DNA of 64,000 nucleotides from Mermis nigrescens (lineage: Eukaryota > Nematoda > Enoplea > Mermithida > Mermithidae): contig JAVLUZ010000154.1 in assembly GCA_036768485.1 (NCBI GenBank), positions 41,044,206-41,108,205 on the forward strand. Reading direction: 5' to 3'. The notes beneath the pieces were generated by a model. It did not search any database, was not told where the DNA came from, and was given only the letters and a program-made list of their open reading frames with translations. Positions 1-13,000 of this stretch are shown in pieces. A program made the translations under genes and the position numbers. The number at the start of each line of letters is the position of its first letter. The stretch's first letter is position 1.

Positions 1-560
1 CTTCATTACCATAAAACGAAAAAATACATTGCGTAATAAAATCTTTTGATTGGTCGACTGGTGCACTTTATGACGGAATCCTTAAAACAAGCTTCGTAGT
101 CAAAAAATTCAATTGCCAAATAACTTTTATATCACGTTTTGTCACTTTTTAATGCTTCGAATTTCGATAAATTATTCCTCTCGCTTTGCTTTTTAAATGG
201 GTATGCCATCATTTCTCTTTTTTGATCCAGAGCGGCGTATATTTCAGTGACCTTGCTTGTAAAATATTTGTTTGCTCCTCTGGTTTTTTGGAATCAAAAT
301 GGAGTTACACTATGGAGCGCTATTCAATTCGATACAACATAAATTCTACGTTTTAATAAATTGTGAATAATACGGATGTCTACTTTATTCTGAGTCATAT
401 TGACATGGGCCATTGACTAGGAATTAGGATCACAGGCTCAGACGCTTGGTTTAAAAAGACACAATATGACCCAAAATTCAAAATGTCATCAGAAATGAAT
501 TTTTTGATTTTTTATTACTTGATTTATACATCAAATTTTTTGTGACTACGTTTTTTTGTC
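1..560. other. Intergenic, no gene recognised
   Basis: AT-rich DNA without a convincing reading frame, RNA gene or repeat structure that I can name. It ends at the target-site copy of the foldback element that follows. Confidence 0.5.
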
Positions 561-563
561 TTA

Positions 564-2231
564 GGGATCTTGTATTAATTTTTACTTCGGAAAGGAACTA
601 CACGAGCGCCAGTGTGCACTTCAGAAAAACGGTCACTGCGCTTCAGTGATATTTTGTTTACCATTCAGTAAAAATCGCTGAACAGGGTGACCATCTTTCT
701 GAAGTTCAAGAAGAGGTCACGGGAGTGCAGTGACCATTTTCTGAAGTTCAAAAAGAGAGGTCACGGGAATGCAGTGACCATTTTTCTGAAGTTCAAGAGG
801 TCTGGAAGTGCAGTGACACTTTTCTAAATTTCAGAAAAGGTCACGGAACTGCAGTGACCGCTTTTCTGAATTTCAAAAGGTCACCGGAACTGCAGTGATG
901 ACCGTTTTCTGAATTTTAACAAAAGGTCATGGAACTTCATTGACCATTTTCCTGAAATTCGAAACCAGGTCACAGAACTGCAGTAAACAACATGGGCAGC
1001 AGCAAAATCCTGGGGGGGTCTGCTGGGCCAAAATCGCCGAAAGTTCAATTCTGGATGGTCCGTTAAATTCTCGGGGGGAGGGGGTCTCACACTCCTCACG
1101 CCCATGCGTGGCAGTGAATGTTTTTCCTGAATTTCAGAAAAGTCGATGAAGTGCAATAAGTAACGTTATGAGCAAACATTGGCGCAGAAGGGGATTTGGG
1201 GAGTTTGTCTCGCCGGAAACTTAAAATACCGAAGATTAGTGTAGACCCGACCCCTAGGTTTTCCAAAAAGTGTTGGACAAACCATTTTTACCGTAACTGC
1301 TGTTTCTGAATAATGAATGCCTACCTTGCATACAGAAATTCGAATTAGGTAATAAGTTTTAGCACAGGTAATTTAATTATATACATGTGGCGCATGAAAC
1401 TACATAAATAAATAGGTAATATAATTGTACAAATGCGTAGGTGGGTACATTTCCGATTCATTAGGTGCAATCCACCCATTCTAGGCTTTAAGCAGAAGGC
1501 TGATTTTGATATTAGTCGGACGACACCACTCATGGGCGAGATTGGTCTGCATTTGCCGAGAATTCGATGGACTACCAAAAATCGATTGATCCTCATATTT
1601 GAATTTTTGGTGCTATGTTTAGCGAGTTTGCCTTATCGGACCCCCAGAATTTGGTCGCTGCTTAAAATTCCCGATTCAATTGAACAGACTAAAGCAAGCG
1701 AATAAGTATCTGATAACACTGTCAAAAATTTGACATTTTTGATGTTTAGCTAAAATAACATAATAACTTATTGCACTTCATCGACTTTGGAAATTCAGAG
1801 AAACAGTCACTGCCACGCATGGGCGTGAGGAGTGTGAACCCCTCCCCCGAGAATTTAACGGAGCATCCGAATTGAACTTCCGGCGATTTTGGCTCGGCAG
1901 ACCCCCAGGATTTTGCTGCTGCCCATGTTGTTCACTGCAGTTCTGTGACCTGGTTTCTGAATTTCAGAAAAATGGTCAATGAAGTTCCATGACCTTTTTG
2001 TTGAAATTCAGAAAAACGGTCACTGCAGTTCCCGTGACCTTTTTGAAATTCAGAAAAGCGGTCACTGCACTTCCGTGACCTCTCTTTTAAACTTCAGAAA
2101 AATGGTCACTCCTGTTCAGCGATTTTTTTACTGAATGGTAAACAAAGTATCACTGAACCGCAGTATTCATTTTCATGAAAGTACTGGCACCAGTGTAGTT
2201 CTTTCTCAAGTGGCAATTAATACAAGATCCC
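564..2231. mobile_element. Foldback (long-TIR) non-autonomous transposon, 1.67 kb, TTA target duplication
   Basis: Perfect 17 bp terminal inverted repeats GGGATCTTGTATTAATT lie at 564-580 and, inverted, at 2215-2231, flanked by TTA on both sides (561-563 and 2232-2234). The inverted arms extend inward to about 1172 on the left and 1757 on the right. For example, the end of the left arm (cgatgaagtgcaataa) reappears inverted at about 1767-1785. Each arm is a chain of ~50-60 bp direct repeats containing GGTCACGGAACTGCAGTGACC-like palindromes next to TTTCTGAAATTCAGAAAA-like palindromes. The spacer of ~585 bp has no recognisable transposase. A 3 bp TWA target duplication is typical of PIF/Harbinger, so a non-autonomous Harbinger relative is the likeliest class. 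That assignment is inference; the termini and duplication are seen. Confidence 0.85.
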
Positions 2232-2551
2232 TTAATTATTATAATCGAGCAACCAATTATTTTTCTTTTCATCATGGGATTTATCAGCATATGTTTCTTC
2301 GACATCTTTTGTTAAATATGTTTGTTCATCTTCTTGTTCTTTTGAAAATTTCAATGAAATTTAGCCGTGGGGTACTGAACATTTTAATCTGAATTGTAGA
2401 CAAAATTTTGCCAGCTTATGACAAGTTTAGTGATCATTTAGTCCAATAGCATCGAATTTTTTGACGCTTCGCGGCAAACAGTATTTTGCGTATCAAGCAG
2501 TTTCGTTGAATTTTTAGAAATTTGTTTTTAGGTCTTAAAGAAAGCGCTGAG

Positions 2552-2806
2552 CATAGGTGGGCAGCACCGAAATTGTGAGGGTGGGCAAGATTTTTCAAAG
2601 GTCAAAAAAGAGCCTTAAAAATTGTGATATGGCTAAAAACACTATTTTTAAACGTTTCTCATTGAGTTCTATCTATTGGCGTCAAAAAATGTAGATAAAA
2701 AGAAAAAAAATTCAAAAATTGAATTCTGGGGGTTATTTTGATTTCTAGGGGAGGTCTAGGGGTTGCATACCCCCACCAAATTTCCCTTACTCTCCGTCCA
2801 TGTGTG
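2552..2806 (+). mobile_element. hAT-type MITE, family A (CATAGGTGGGCAGCACC end), 8 bp TSD
   Basis: A 255 bp copy of the commonest dispersed repeat in the window. It begins CATAGGTGGGCAGCACC, passes through a conserved core (tttttcaaaggtcaaaaaa, aacgtttctcat, gaattctggggg), and ends near CTCCGTCCATGTGTG. It is flanked by a perfect 8 bp duplication GCGCTGAG (2544-2551 and 2807-2814). Short imperfect terminal repeats plus an 8 bp duplication indicate a hAT-mobilised MITE. It has no coding capacity. Confidence 0.85.
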
Positions 2807-2814
2807 GCGCTGAG

Positions 2815-4200
2815 TCAGAAGCGTGAAAAAATATATTTTCGACGTATGCATATCCATTTAGCTTCAACCTTAAAAAAGACATTCTAGTTAGAAATAATTC
2901 TCTACTTGATCCGTTTCGGAATCCCAATGTAGCACATGCCTGAATACAGCTTATTCCAATCTTTTATTTTTAGCCAATCGCTCCAGTTTCATATCTTAGA
3001 AACGAACCGAAATTGAAACTGTAACAAAGAGAGGTAGCGACATTTCCAATCATCTAATGCAAAAATCTCAAGGGAATAATCTTCTAATATGCGCGGGAAA
3101 TTCAAAAAAATATGTCGTATCGAAATTCTCTGCAGATTAAATACTGGATTGGATAAGCTCGTCTTACCCTTGCGTACACCGATCCTTATTCGACATTTTA
3201 ATTCAAATTCTCTCGTGGGGTTGTGGAAAATAAATTGATAGTGAACGTAGAGATGTTTTTTCCATCAAGCAATAGTTTCTAAAAAATGGTTTCTCGAAAG
3301 AAAAATACAATTTTGCGCACCTTAGTCATGATTGAGTGTATATGTATTCCTAAGATCGTTGATTGCTTAACATGGTCCTTTAATTAATGTGAAAAATTTC
3401 ATCCTACCCACATTTGCATTGATTTGTCTGACACAATTTTATATCGATAATACCTCTCTTTTTTGATAAAACCAACTCTTCAACACTAGTTAATTACCCC
3501 ATGGAACAATCATTTGATGAATTTGTTATCATCTGAATTGGCTAGCATTCTTTTACTTATTCTGCTTTGTGGCTTGCAGTACTGTATATATTCAGATTTC
3601 TTAACTAGTGTTGTTTATGTTTTTGTTTTTCTATGTCCTGGTTGTTTTTATCTGCATGTGGTCAACTATATATTTTAAGGTTTTTTGATAGGTACATGGA
3701 TGTTTCCACAGCAAGAATACTATTATTACAAAATCCGGACAATAGATCATAATAAATGTTTCTTTACATAAATACCTACGTAGACTGTATTCAATATGCC
3801 ATAGTATTTAATACATATTGCTTTTAATTTACAGTCTGACTGCTTCTTTACAATATACAGCAAAGCTTATTAGACTTTTTAATTGATAAATACGGCTATT
3901 AGTATTTTAAGTTTATCACAACTTTTACGGCGTAAAATTTCACGTGAATACTTTACAGTACATAATATGAAATTCAGAAACTAAGAGCGATCACCTCGCA
4001 GTATGGAAGCACTTTGAAAGCAGTGAAATAAGTTTCAATCTGGATTTCAGTAAACAGTCTCTGAATGCGTTGTAAACTTGCCACGATGTATTGTATTGTA
4101 AACTAAAGTGGTTCATGTGGCATTCAGCAGCATTTCCAGGTATAGAATGAACTGCGCTTTGTAATTTTTTTAAATTTGAAATATTTCATTTTGAAACGGT
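2815..4200. other. Intergenic, nothing recognised
   Basis: Low-complexity AT-rich DNA. No reading frame, RNA gene or ordered repeat that I can support. Confidence 0.4.
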
Positions 4201-4204
4201 TATT

Positions 4205-6060
4205 TTTAAATCAATAAATTCTTTGACGCTACTTAGAACATTTTTGAAAAAATTAAGGTTTTGCAACGCTCTGAAGCCAAAGGTAATTTTTACTGTAAAC
4301 TTTACACAACTACTGGATGTGAAGAGTCAGATTCGTAATCCTGGCCTTGCAGAACATGTTTTAAAGAAAATTCACCTTCTGCATTGCTCTGGACGTAAAA
4401 TAAACTTGTAGTGTAAAGTTTACTCATCAACAATAAATAAATAGTGTACACTTTACACAATTACTGAGTGTACAGAAAACTAACAGTCAGATTCGTAATT
4501 CTGATATTACTCACAACATTTTCAAAAGAAATTAAGCTTCCACAACGCTTTAGAACTAAACTTAATTTTTAGTGTTAATTTTACAAAACTACAGGGTTTA
4601 AAGAAGATTTTAGTCAGATTCGTAAGTTTGACAGTACTTCGATATCACGCTTATCATTTATGAAAAAATGAACTCTGCACAGTGGTCTGACAACCAATAA
4701 ATATTGGAAGTAAACCACTATATACCACTGTTGAGTGTTAATAAACGTGCCAAAGTGATGTATGACGTTAGACCCCATCTACAATTTTAGACTTGTGATT
4801 ATGTTTAGACTCATTAGCGGAGAAGTTGACAGTAAAAAGCTAAAGAGAAACACTTTTGATACCCCGATTTTTGAGTTTACATCTCCTAAAAGAGCTCAAT
4901 ATTGATGTAAATAAACACATTTGCTGTGACGTATACAACTCAGAAATTACTTTATTTTATTCTATTTTTCTTATCCCGACTTCTAAATGAAGAGAAAGCC
5001 GAACAAAAAAGAGACAAAAACGTATTGTTACACCATTCAATACATTGTAAACTTTAAACATCTGAACCTTACTCCCTATCAAGTTTGAATAAATTCAGTT
5101 CAGGTCAGTTTGTAGCATTTGACTCGTAATAATACATTTGCATATGAAGAACTTGTGTTCCAAATCCGATTTGAGATATTGGCTAATCAAAAAAGGGAAT
5201 TTCGCTCAATGTTACACTCCTGATTTAGAACTTTGCACTGCGATAAATAACTCAATTTTGTGCTTTTTTAAGCGTGTTTTGCTGCAACGTGTAGCGCTTA
5301 GAACGTACCTCATTTTTCTTCTATTCAATTTGTCCTGACTTATAACTGGTGAAAGCAGCGGAGATATCTGAAATAAAACCTGTTTTTCACATAATCTACC
5401 AGAGTGTAAGGTTTTAACCCCTATATCTGGCTTTGTAATGAGTGTACACAAATTTGCTGGTAAGCCGAAAGTATCCCTAAAGCCGTAGTACATTTATATC
5501 AGGAAAAATTTATTAGGACTCATAAGTGGACTTGTTGACAGACCAAAACGAGGTCAAAATATTTATTTTCATCCTCAGATTCTGTACACTCTTTACACTA
5601 CCCCTCTGGGAATAAACCACTTTTCAGAAATACAAAAAACTGACTTTGAGCTTGCTCAATTGTCTAATATACAGAACACGCGTTAATGCTAAAACAAACA
5701 TCAAGTGACAGATCCGAGTCCGGGTCACATAAAAATCTTTTTTACAGTCAAAACATGTACACCTCTAGAGATTTGTGTACACTGCATAAATCATTATTTT
5801 TAAATTTTTAAAATGTTTTTTAGTCTCGTTAATGAGTTCATGACAGAGAAAAATGTTAAATATATATATAAAACAGGCTAGAACAAATATCATGTGACAA
5901 ATCCCAGTCCGGTTTAGTATCCATTTCTTACAGTCAATAAAATGGACCCCTGGAGATTTGCATACGCATGCAATCTCAATGTAAACAAAAATCAGGGATA
6001 TCAATTGTATGCATGGCCGATAAGCTTCTCGTGTTACGTTTGTCCTGATTATTAGTTCTT
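4205..6060 (-). repeat. Diverged array of ~150-200 bp repeat units (reverse orientation)
   Basis: Successive degenerate units carry the words gtgtaaagtttacac, cagattcgtaat and ttgcaacgctctgaagt. The same words occur in the opposite orientation at about 10.06-10.2 kb, 11.4-12.6 kb and 13.6-14.75 kb, on the far side of ACE exon 2. A second sub-unit type, rich in gtttgtc/gacaaac and tccgatttgagat, occupies about 5.0-5.95 kb. No coding sequence is evident. It is either part of one very large element with inverted ends or an old satellite-like repeat; I cannot find clear termini. Confidence 0.55.
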
Positions 6061-6198
6061 CCGTTCATCAAATGCCTTTATATATTGCTTCATTCAGCTC
6101 CGTTTTCATTTTTGTATTGCAGAAATCTCGCAATTTTTGTCATACCTGACCTATTATCTGCATTTCAAATTAAGTGTCGTATCAGAATTAAGCTTGAA

Positions 6199-6300
6199 AT
6201 GTTAGAAATAGGCTGTTGTTCCGCTGTAAGCATTGTGAGCTTCTCAGCTGTTTTGATTCTGGCGGCTTCTTCGAATCGGTCGACCTTTGAGAGTGATGCG
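6199..6300 (+). CDS. ACE/ANCE-like peptidyl-dipeptidase (M2 family), exon 1: signal peptide
   Basis: The frame opens with ATG at 6199 and encodes 34 residues: a short N-terminus, a hydrophobic stretch (about residues 9-23, rich in V, I, S, A, L) ending in LAASSNRS, then an acidic FESDA. This is what a secretory signal peptide plus the start of a mature enzyme looks like. It ends GATGCG followed by GTAATT, a reasonable splice donor, in phase 0, which is exactly the phase in which exon 2 begins. Insect ANCE enzymes are secreted or membrane-anchored zinc dipeptidyl carboxypeptidases, so a signal exon here is expected. What I see is the frame, the hydrophobic core and the donor; assignment to the ACE gene rests on phase and order with exons 2 and 3. 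A transcript could show other 5' exons. Confidence 0.6.
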
Positions 6301-7477
6301 GTAATTCATTATATTCTGTAATCTATAACAGTTATTCTTAATTTGTGATTTCTGATATAAATTTAGAATTTTTGATATTTAATTTACAATATTTCATAAC
6401 ATAGATTATTTATAATATTTAATTTTCAATATTTTATAATATAGATAATTTATACTTTCGATTTAAATTTTTGAAAATATGCTCACGTTCTGATTCAAGC
6501 ATGGTGCTGGAAAGCTAAATTAATGAACACTCACTAAGACTTTTAGGGAGACCTTCGCATCATCTGTTAAAACATTCGCGTTTTTGTGTGTACATACCTA
6601 CTTTGCATAAAAGTCGAGCAAATTTCTTTTAGCCGAAAACTTTTCTACTTTTCGATTATTTAATTTGCTGCTAGTATTAGCAAAGGGATTTGTAATCTTT
6701 CGAAAGTAATAATCTCCTACAATATAATGAATTTGACAATAAGAAAAGGAAAAAAGTTTTAAGTTGTAAAATTTTATGCTTATATACTCGTACTTATAAG
6801 CAGAATATTTTCGTGGGTTCTAGACCCTCAAAATAGATAAATAGGAAATTTTCCGAGGAAAATGTGGAAAAAGGAAGGCTTAAAATGGGTGCAAGTTAAA
6901 AATGTTCTCCAAAAGTTCTCTGAATTGACCAGTAACTGTGGATTAACATAGTTTTGACGCTACTGTTACACTCATACCAGTTTTTGACGTCATTTCGACC
7001 CCAAAACTCTACCGGATCTCCATAGAACGGCTGACCCCTCAGATTGGCTATGCTGTGCGTCTCAGCATATGATTTCTGAATAAAGGACCCCAGAAACTAT
7101 TTGCATTAGTTTCATTTTTGGGAAAGATACGTGCGACAATTCCGTTTCGAAATAGAGCAATCAATTTTCTACTAAAAGCAAGATTTTAATGAAAATGTAC
7201 GTAATGAGTACAATTTACCTATAACGTCGTAACCAATTCAATATAAAATTTTGATCCTTTCTGACACATGGGAAACAATGCGCATTTTCCAAAAGTTTCT
7301 TTCTTGTTCTTTTCATTAAGAATGTTGTGTTCACAAATGCATTAACAAAAATCTCAAGCGATAACTTTGTAAAGCTTTGGACTGCTCTATAATCGATTAC
7401 AGCGAAGCATATTTTGCTCTTCTGAACCAAAAGAAACAAGAAGTTGCCGTATTTTTAGTAATCTTGTATATTTGCAG
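6301..7477 (+). other. Intron 1 of the ACE-like gene (predicted)
   Basis: It starts GTAATT and ends tgtatatttgCAG, a good acceptor. It is 1,177 bp, AT-rich and phase 0. The stretch 6.88-7.08 kb resembles 20.5-20.75 kb, so it contains part of a dispersed repeat. No gene was seen on the other strand. Confidence 0.55.
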
Positions 7478-7638
7478 CACGATCCAGAAGAGATAAAAAA
7501 ATTCGTAGAATCCGTTGACGAAACGAAGCGTGTGTTGTATCAGCAGATGGTCGAAGCATTGTGGAATTATAAAACAAATATGACGGATCAGGCTCTGAGA
7601 CTGAGTACCTCAGCCAGTGCTAGATATCATACGTTCAG
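7478..7638 (+). CDS. ACE/ANCE-like peptidyl-dipeptidase (M2 family), exon 2
   Basis: The exon is 161 bp (53 codons plus 2 nt) between the acceptor TTTGCAG|CAC and the donor TTCAG|GTACCT. The peptide starts HDPEEIKKFVESVDETKRV and continues with EALWNYKTNMTDQA. It matches the N-terminal helices of ACE-family catalytic domains, where the consensus is a helix followed by A-x-W-x-Y-x-(S/T)-N-(I/M)-T. The NxT sequon (NMT) is also a conserved glycosylation position in ACE. The exon ends in phase 2. Joining AG to the T that opens exon 3 keeps the frame and gives a continuous family-like sequence. The active-site residues lie much further downstream and are not in this exon. Confidence 0.8.
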
Positions 7639-9208
7639 GTACCTTCATAAAAAAGTTTTAAAAAACATGAAAACCTCCTTAATAAGTAATAAAAATCCTT
7701 TGGAGACCGATTTTATGCTTACATACATAAAGGTTCAAAGTTTGATAACTGAAAGTTTGCGGAAGTTGTCCGTTTACTTATTATTTATTATTATTATATT
7801 AGTTCCATTATTTATTCACTCGCAGAAGTTTCAACAGCTTGTTTGATTACTGTGTGAATACAAAGATGTGAATCCCACAAATGTAACAGCTGAAAGGTTT
7901 GAATGGTGTAAGTCGGTTATTTTCAATAGAAAGCAGGCTATAAATCTTCGCTTAAAAACATAAAATCATCTAAAAAGGCAACATGTTAGTTTTTGCCCAA
8001 GCTTTGGGATGGGTGGAATGAAAAATCTCGATTTTTAGTAGAAACAACGAGCTTTTTACTGAGTCTCTTCATGCTGTCTTAATATTATGCGCTACTGGCA
8101 TTCTGCCTATAGTTCCTTAGTAAATATTTCGAGATAGGGCGTACCTACCTAATCTGCTTGCTAGAAAATTCGCATCTTATTCGAGATAATTTATAAAAAA
8201 GCAAATACAAAAGATCTAGCGATATCAAAACAATAATGAATAAGTAAGGATAAACATAATTTAAGGACTCACAGTATGAAAAGTATGTTCATCGATATAG
8301 ATTATGACCAAAAGGAAAATAGTTTAAGTGAGTCGAAGCCAAACTACCTGAGCGATCGTACTTAAGTCTTGCGTGTCCTTTACCTTCGGGTTGCATTTTG
8401 AGGAATGCCATATTTCAGACTCTCAATTCTAAAATTTTATCATACTTGCAATATGTTGATGAGCTCGTATGAACTCCAGTTTGAAAATTTTATTAGGCTC
8501 AAGAACGGGCTCAAACCCAAACCTTATACACGAGTACATACTCTCATAATATACTTGGGTACCTCCAGAACTTAGTAGCACCCAACGGCTACCTGTAAGT
8601 TGTGCTTCTTTAAATTGTAGGTAATATGAAACTTATTGTTCATGTGTTTTTAATACTTTTTACACTCAAATTGTAGCCGGTAGTGTGTAAAGTTACTGAA
8701 CAACATCGTAACATTACTCGATTTTATTTCGCTCATGAACAACTTAGTGCGCACACGCTCTATAAAAAGTTAAATGTTAACAAGTTTAGAGCATAAAATT
8801 TTCAAGACTAGGTTATTTTATTTTTGAAAACTTGAATTAGTTTTCGAAGCATAATAACGTCGAAACGCAAAAATATGTGGATGAAACACGTTTTAGTCAT
8901 TGGTTTTCTTTCAACTTCTCCGTTTATTTTAAATTTGTTTTCAACGTCAAGGAACATACATTGCACTACTTAAGAGCATTTTTCTTACACTCAATCTTGA
9001 ACTCTTTGCGAAGGTGTTAATTTCACACCAAAAACATTTTCCTCCTGAAGCATTGCACAATGCTAATTATTTATAATGCTCTCCGTAAAATCGAAGTTAG
9101 GAACCGGACTCTACATTTTGTTTAGAGTAAGCTTTTGTTGACCTACAGAGAGACGTAGAGCGATTTTTATGCTTTTCATTAGCTTGCAAACAACTAAGCA
9201 TAAATACT

Positions 9209-9670
9209 CAGTGGCGGATCTAGGATTTTTTGACAGGGAGAAGGAGCAAAACTAAAATTTTCCTGAATGTCAAAAATTGTTTGAAAATATCCGTCCATTA
9301 TGCTCAAAGAATCGGTCGGTCGTCTTTTGATAGACAGAATCAAATGCTAGGAATTTTCGAAAGTTTTTTTCTAGAAACGCACAAACTTAGAGCGAGAATC
9401 GACGCAAAGCACCAAAAAGTACTGGAGAAATCATTGTAAGAACTGTACACAAAATACTCTTTTGACGTGAAAATAAAGTCTTTAGGGCGCCAGAGGATGA
9501 GTAAACGTAATTGCTGAGTACTAGTTCGGCGCGAACCACCGGAAAATTTGCAAAAACCATGATAAAGAATGACTAAATTTATCAAAAAATACAAATTATT
9601 CTCTATGGCACCCACACTATTTTTTTGACGACAGGGTGGCTGCCCCCCAGCCCCTCGAAATCCACGCCTG
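9209..9670 (+). mobile_element. hAT-like MITE with CAGTGGCGGATC end, near-perfect 8 bp TSD
   Basis: This 462 bp element begins CAGTGGCGGATCTAGG and ends with AATCCACGCCTG, an imperfect inverted match. The flanks are TAAATACT (9201-9208) and TAGATACT (9671-9678), identical at 7 of 8 positions. CAGTGGCGGAT-type ends with 8 bp duplications are characteristic of hAT elements. It has no transposase. Confidence 0.75.
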
Positions 9671-10059
9671 TAGATACTTTACGAAATTTAATTACGCGAA
9701 ATTGCTTGACATAAACTTAAAAAAATGCGTTTGTAATTGGACATTCTAACTTGCTCTGGATTTTAAGATGCAAAAGTCGAAGTGTAAAGGAGGCCGAAGG
9801 ATAAACTATAGTCAATTTTTTAACCTATTGCATAGATCAGCTCGACGAACCGACTTTCTTATTACTGTAACATCCGATTTTTTTCAATCGCTCGACCGGC
9901 AAAAAAATCGCTACCTACTACGGTGACCAAGAGAAATATCGAGTGCTGCAGTGATAAGGAAATTAGTTTTCCGAGCGTTCATGCACTAAGTTAAGAAAAT
10001 GACTATACATTTTCCTCTTTTTACTACTTCCTAACACTTACTATTGAGTTATTCATTAG

Positions 10060-13000
10060 GTTTATCGTTTACACTAAAAATCCACTTTAGTTCTAGAACG
10101 TTGCAGGAGGATTGTTAAAAAGCTTATTGTAAGATTAGGAATACGTACTTGACTTAAAATTTTCTTTACACTCATTGATTTTTAATACGCTTGTTAATAG
10201 CTCAGTATTAATGCATAAAAATTTAGTGGCATGGAATCGTACTGCATTAAATTTTCCGAAATTCTATTTTTTTTCAAATTGAAATTTGCAATACATCCCG
10301 AGTTACAGTATGCTAAACATAAAAAACTGGGGACTAAGAACCACATTCTCTTCTGCCTGATTCTCTGCTTAGTGGCCGGAGCATCCCGCTTACGCCGAAA
10401 AGGAGCCCTGCTTGTACATTTCACTTTACTGCGTTTTTTGCTTTAACTACTGATTTATTTGGGATGTCAGGTTTAAATTGAAGATCGGAAAGCTCTCCAG
10501 AGCGGAGACGAAAAAGTAAATTTGTCATATAATGCAATGTCCATAACTACAAATTTGACCTCAGGCTTAGACCCTATTGTTGAGCTGCAGAATGAACTAC
10601 GATTATGTTCACTCTATAGTTTAGTAACGATTTTTCATTTTTACGTGATGTTTGTTTTACTTTGTAGATTTTTAACTTATCTTTAATAAATGATCTTACT
10701 TTCAATATGTCACAATTTTCTCCATTTCCCTCTGTTCAGACTGGTCAAACTTGAATTTGTTTGCAATCCGGATGCTGATATTTAAAACAAGTTTGTTGTT
10801 AGCATTCTTGAACTGTAGTTTTCATTTCGGTACATTATTTTTTGTGCCTAATCATGATAGCGTTGTTAGTGCATACGTATAATATACGTAGGTACCCCAA
10901 ACACCTGCACACTTCACAGCGATAAAGGGACAGATCTGGGAGGTGCGCGCTTTTTTGAAAGATAGATAATAAACAAATTTCCGTTGCGCGTGTATTTGTT
11001 TTTCTTTATGCTCAATGTCCAGCTTGTTATGAGCGTGTAAGCACCGAAAATTCAAATTTATCTGTTGCTTACGAAGGACCAATTTTTTTACAAATCTTGC
11101 TCATGACCTGTAGGTCACGAATCAATACTTAAAATGTTTGCACACTGACTGGTTCAAGCCCAACAGTAAGACAAATGTCGAATTTAAAATTTTTTAGACC
11201 GCTGCCTGCAAATAATTATCTTCAAATTATTACGTAATGTAATGCATTTATAATGTATAGAAACTTGCTTTCGGTTCTTGTGCCAAAGTACGCTAAGTGA
11301 GGTTTGAAAAAACACCTTTTTGTCTTCTTGATGTCTACCAACACCTAATAAAGAGTCCACAAAAATTTGTCTTATCATCAAAGTACATGATCTTAAGGGC
11401 TACACGTTGAATTTGATTGCACATGCTGAGCCAATACAGAGTTAATGTAGAGGTTAGAAGCCACACTCGAGTAAAATGATGCATTTGTACCTCGTTTTCA
11501 GTTTGTCAGCTTCTCCGATTACTAATCAAATGGCTTCATCCTAAAAATGAGTACATGTCAGTGATTACATCGCCCTCGGTCGCGGTTCTTTACACTCGAT
11601 ATGGACTTACCCTGGCGGTGTAAAGCTCCGTGTTTTGGGTAAAAGAAGACGTTTTTTAGTTTCTGTCTGTCAACTTCCATCCGATATGATTTGGGATATG
11701 ATCCTACTATAAAAATGTTTTCAGTACCAATGATCCCGCATGAACGTAGGTGCGTTCAATTACACCAAGTATTGAATTATTGTAGAGGTGAAAGGTTTAC
11801 ACTAAAATCATTTTACTTCCAGAGCCTTGCAAAACGTAAATTTTGTTCCAAATGGTCACTGTAACGTAGAATAACGGATCTGACTCTTGATTTTTCTATA
11901 ACCAGCAGTTGTGTAGACTTTGCACTGTTGAGCTGTAGTAAAGGAGTAGAGTTTACACTTAAAAATTCATTTTACTTCCAGAGCGTTGCAAAACGAAAAT
12001 TTTTATTTAAAATGTTAATGCAAAATGAGGATTACGAACTAGACTTGCCAGATATCCTACAGTTGGTCATTCAGTAGCCTTTACACCGTTGACTTATTTT
12101 TGAAGGTTGTAGGTTTATTAATTCGAAGATTTTTTATTTTCAAAAGGATAACACGTGGATTTAAAATGTTCCCGCAAATTGTCAGATTACGAACTGGCCC
12201 GTATGTTTTTTTACGTTAGTACAGTGTTAACACTGAAAAAATTAGCTTCAATTTTAGAGTGTTAGCAGAAGCTAATTTATTTGAAAAATGTTCGTAACAT
12301 GCGAACATGAAATTTGGACTGTTGATTTTCTATTAATTTTAGTGGTTGTGTGAACTAGCAGCGTTCAGTAGCTTAATTTTCTTTTATGAACATTTTCCGT
12401 AATATCAGGATTTCGCTAAGTCTGATCGTAAGATTGTTTTGTAAATATACGCTTAAAATTAACCTTTTAATTCTAGAAAGGTACAGAGAGTAGAAGATAA
12501 TTTTTCAAAACGTTTTGTAAAATTTTGGATTATAAATTTTATGTAGGTTTTTACACATAGTTAGTAAAGTTTACAATGAAAACATCTAATCTGTTCAGAT
12601 AAGGAAAGGCCACCAGTTTAATACAGATAATGTTGATAATTAATAACAATCTTGTTTTACACGTTCTTTAACTGTTGTCATTATTTTGATATACATGGCA
12701 TGTGCTTCACTGGATATTTTGTTAAAACTTTATAATTAAAGTTGGTGGCAACTAGTAAATAGAAAGAAGTTCCATGAAAAATAAGATTTAACGTACGGAA
12801 TAACGCATTGGAGCCAAAGATAGATAAATGTGAGTGAGTAGAGAAAAAACTCATATATATAAATAAATAAATCTATATAAAATCTCGAGTTTGGCGGCGC
12901 TAAAAAAAAAATGTGTAAAAAACTCGAAGTATGAGCGGTGTTTTTGTACAAACGTGCCTTTACAAAACATAGTTCATTAGATGATAAAAGCGGTAATGAA

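Noticed and set aside
881..1705. Opposed short frames in the first foldback
   Set aside because: They fall in inverted arms or spacer with no similarity to transposases and conflict with each other.
7639..7846. Extension of exon 2 to a 124-residue protein
   Set aside because: Past 7638 the sequence loses ACE similarity, a good GT donor is present, and the phase matches exon 3 at 25,055.
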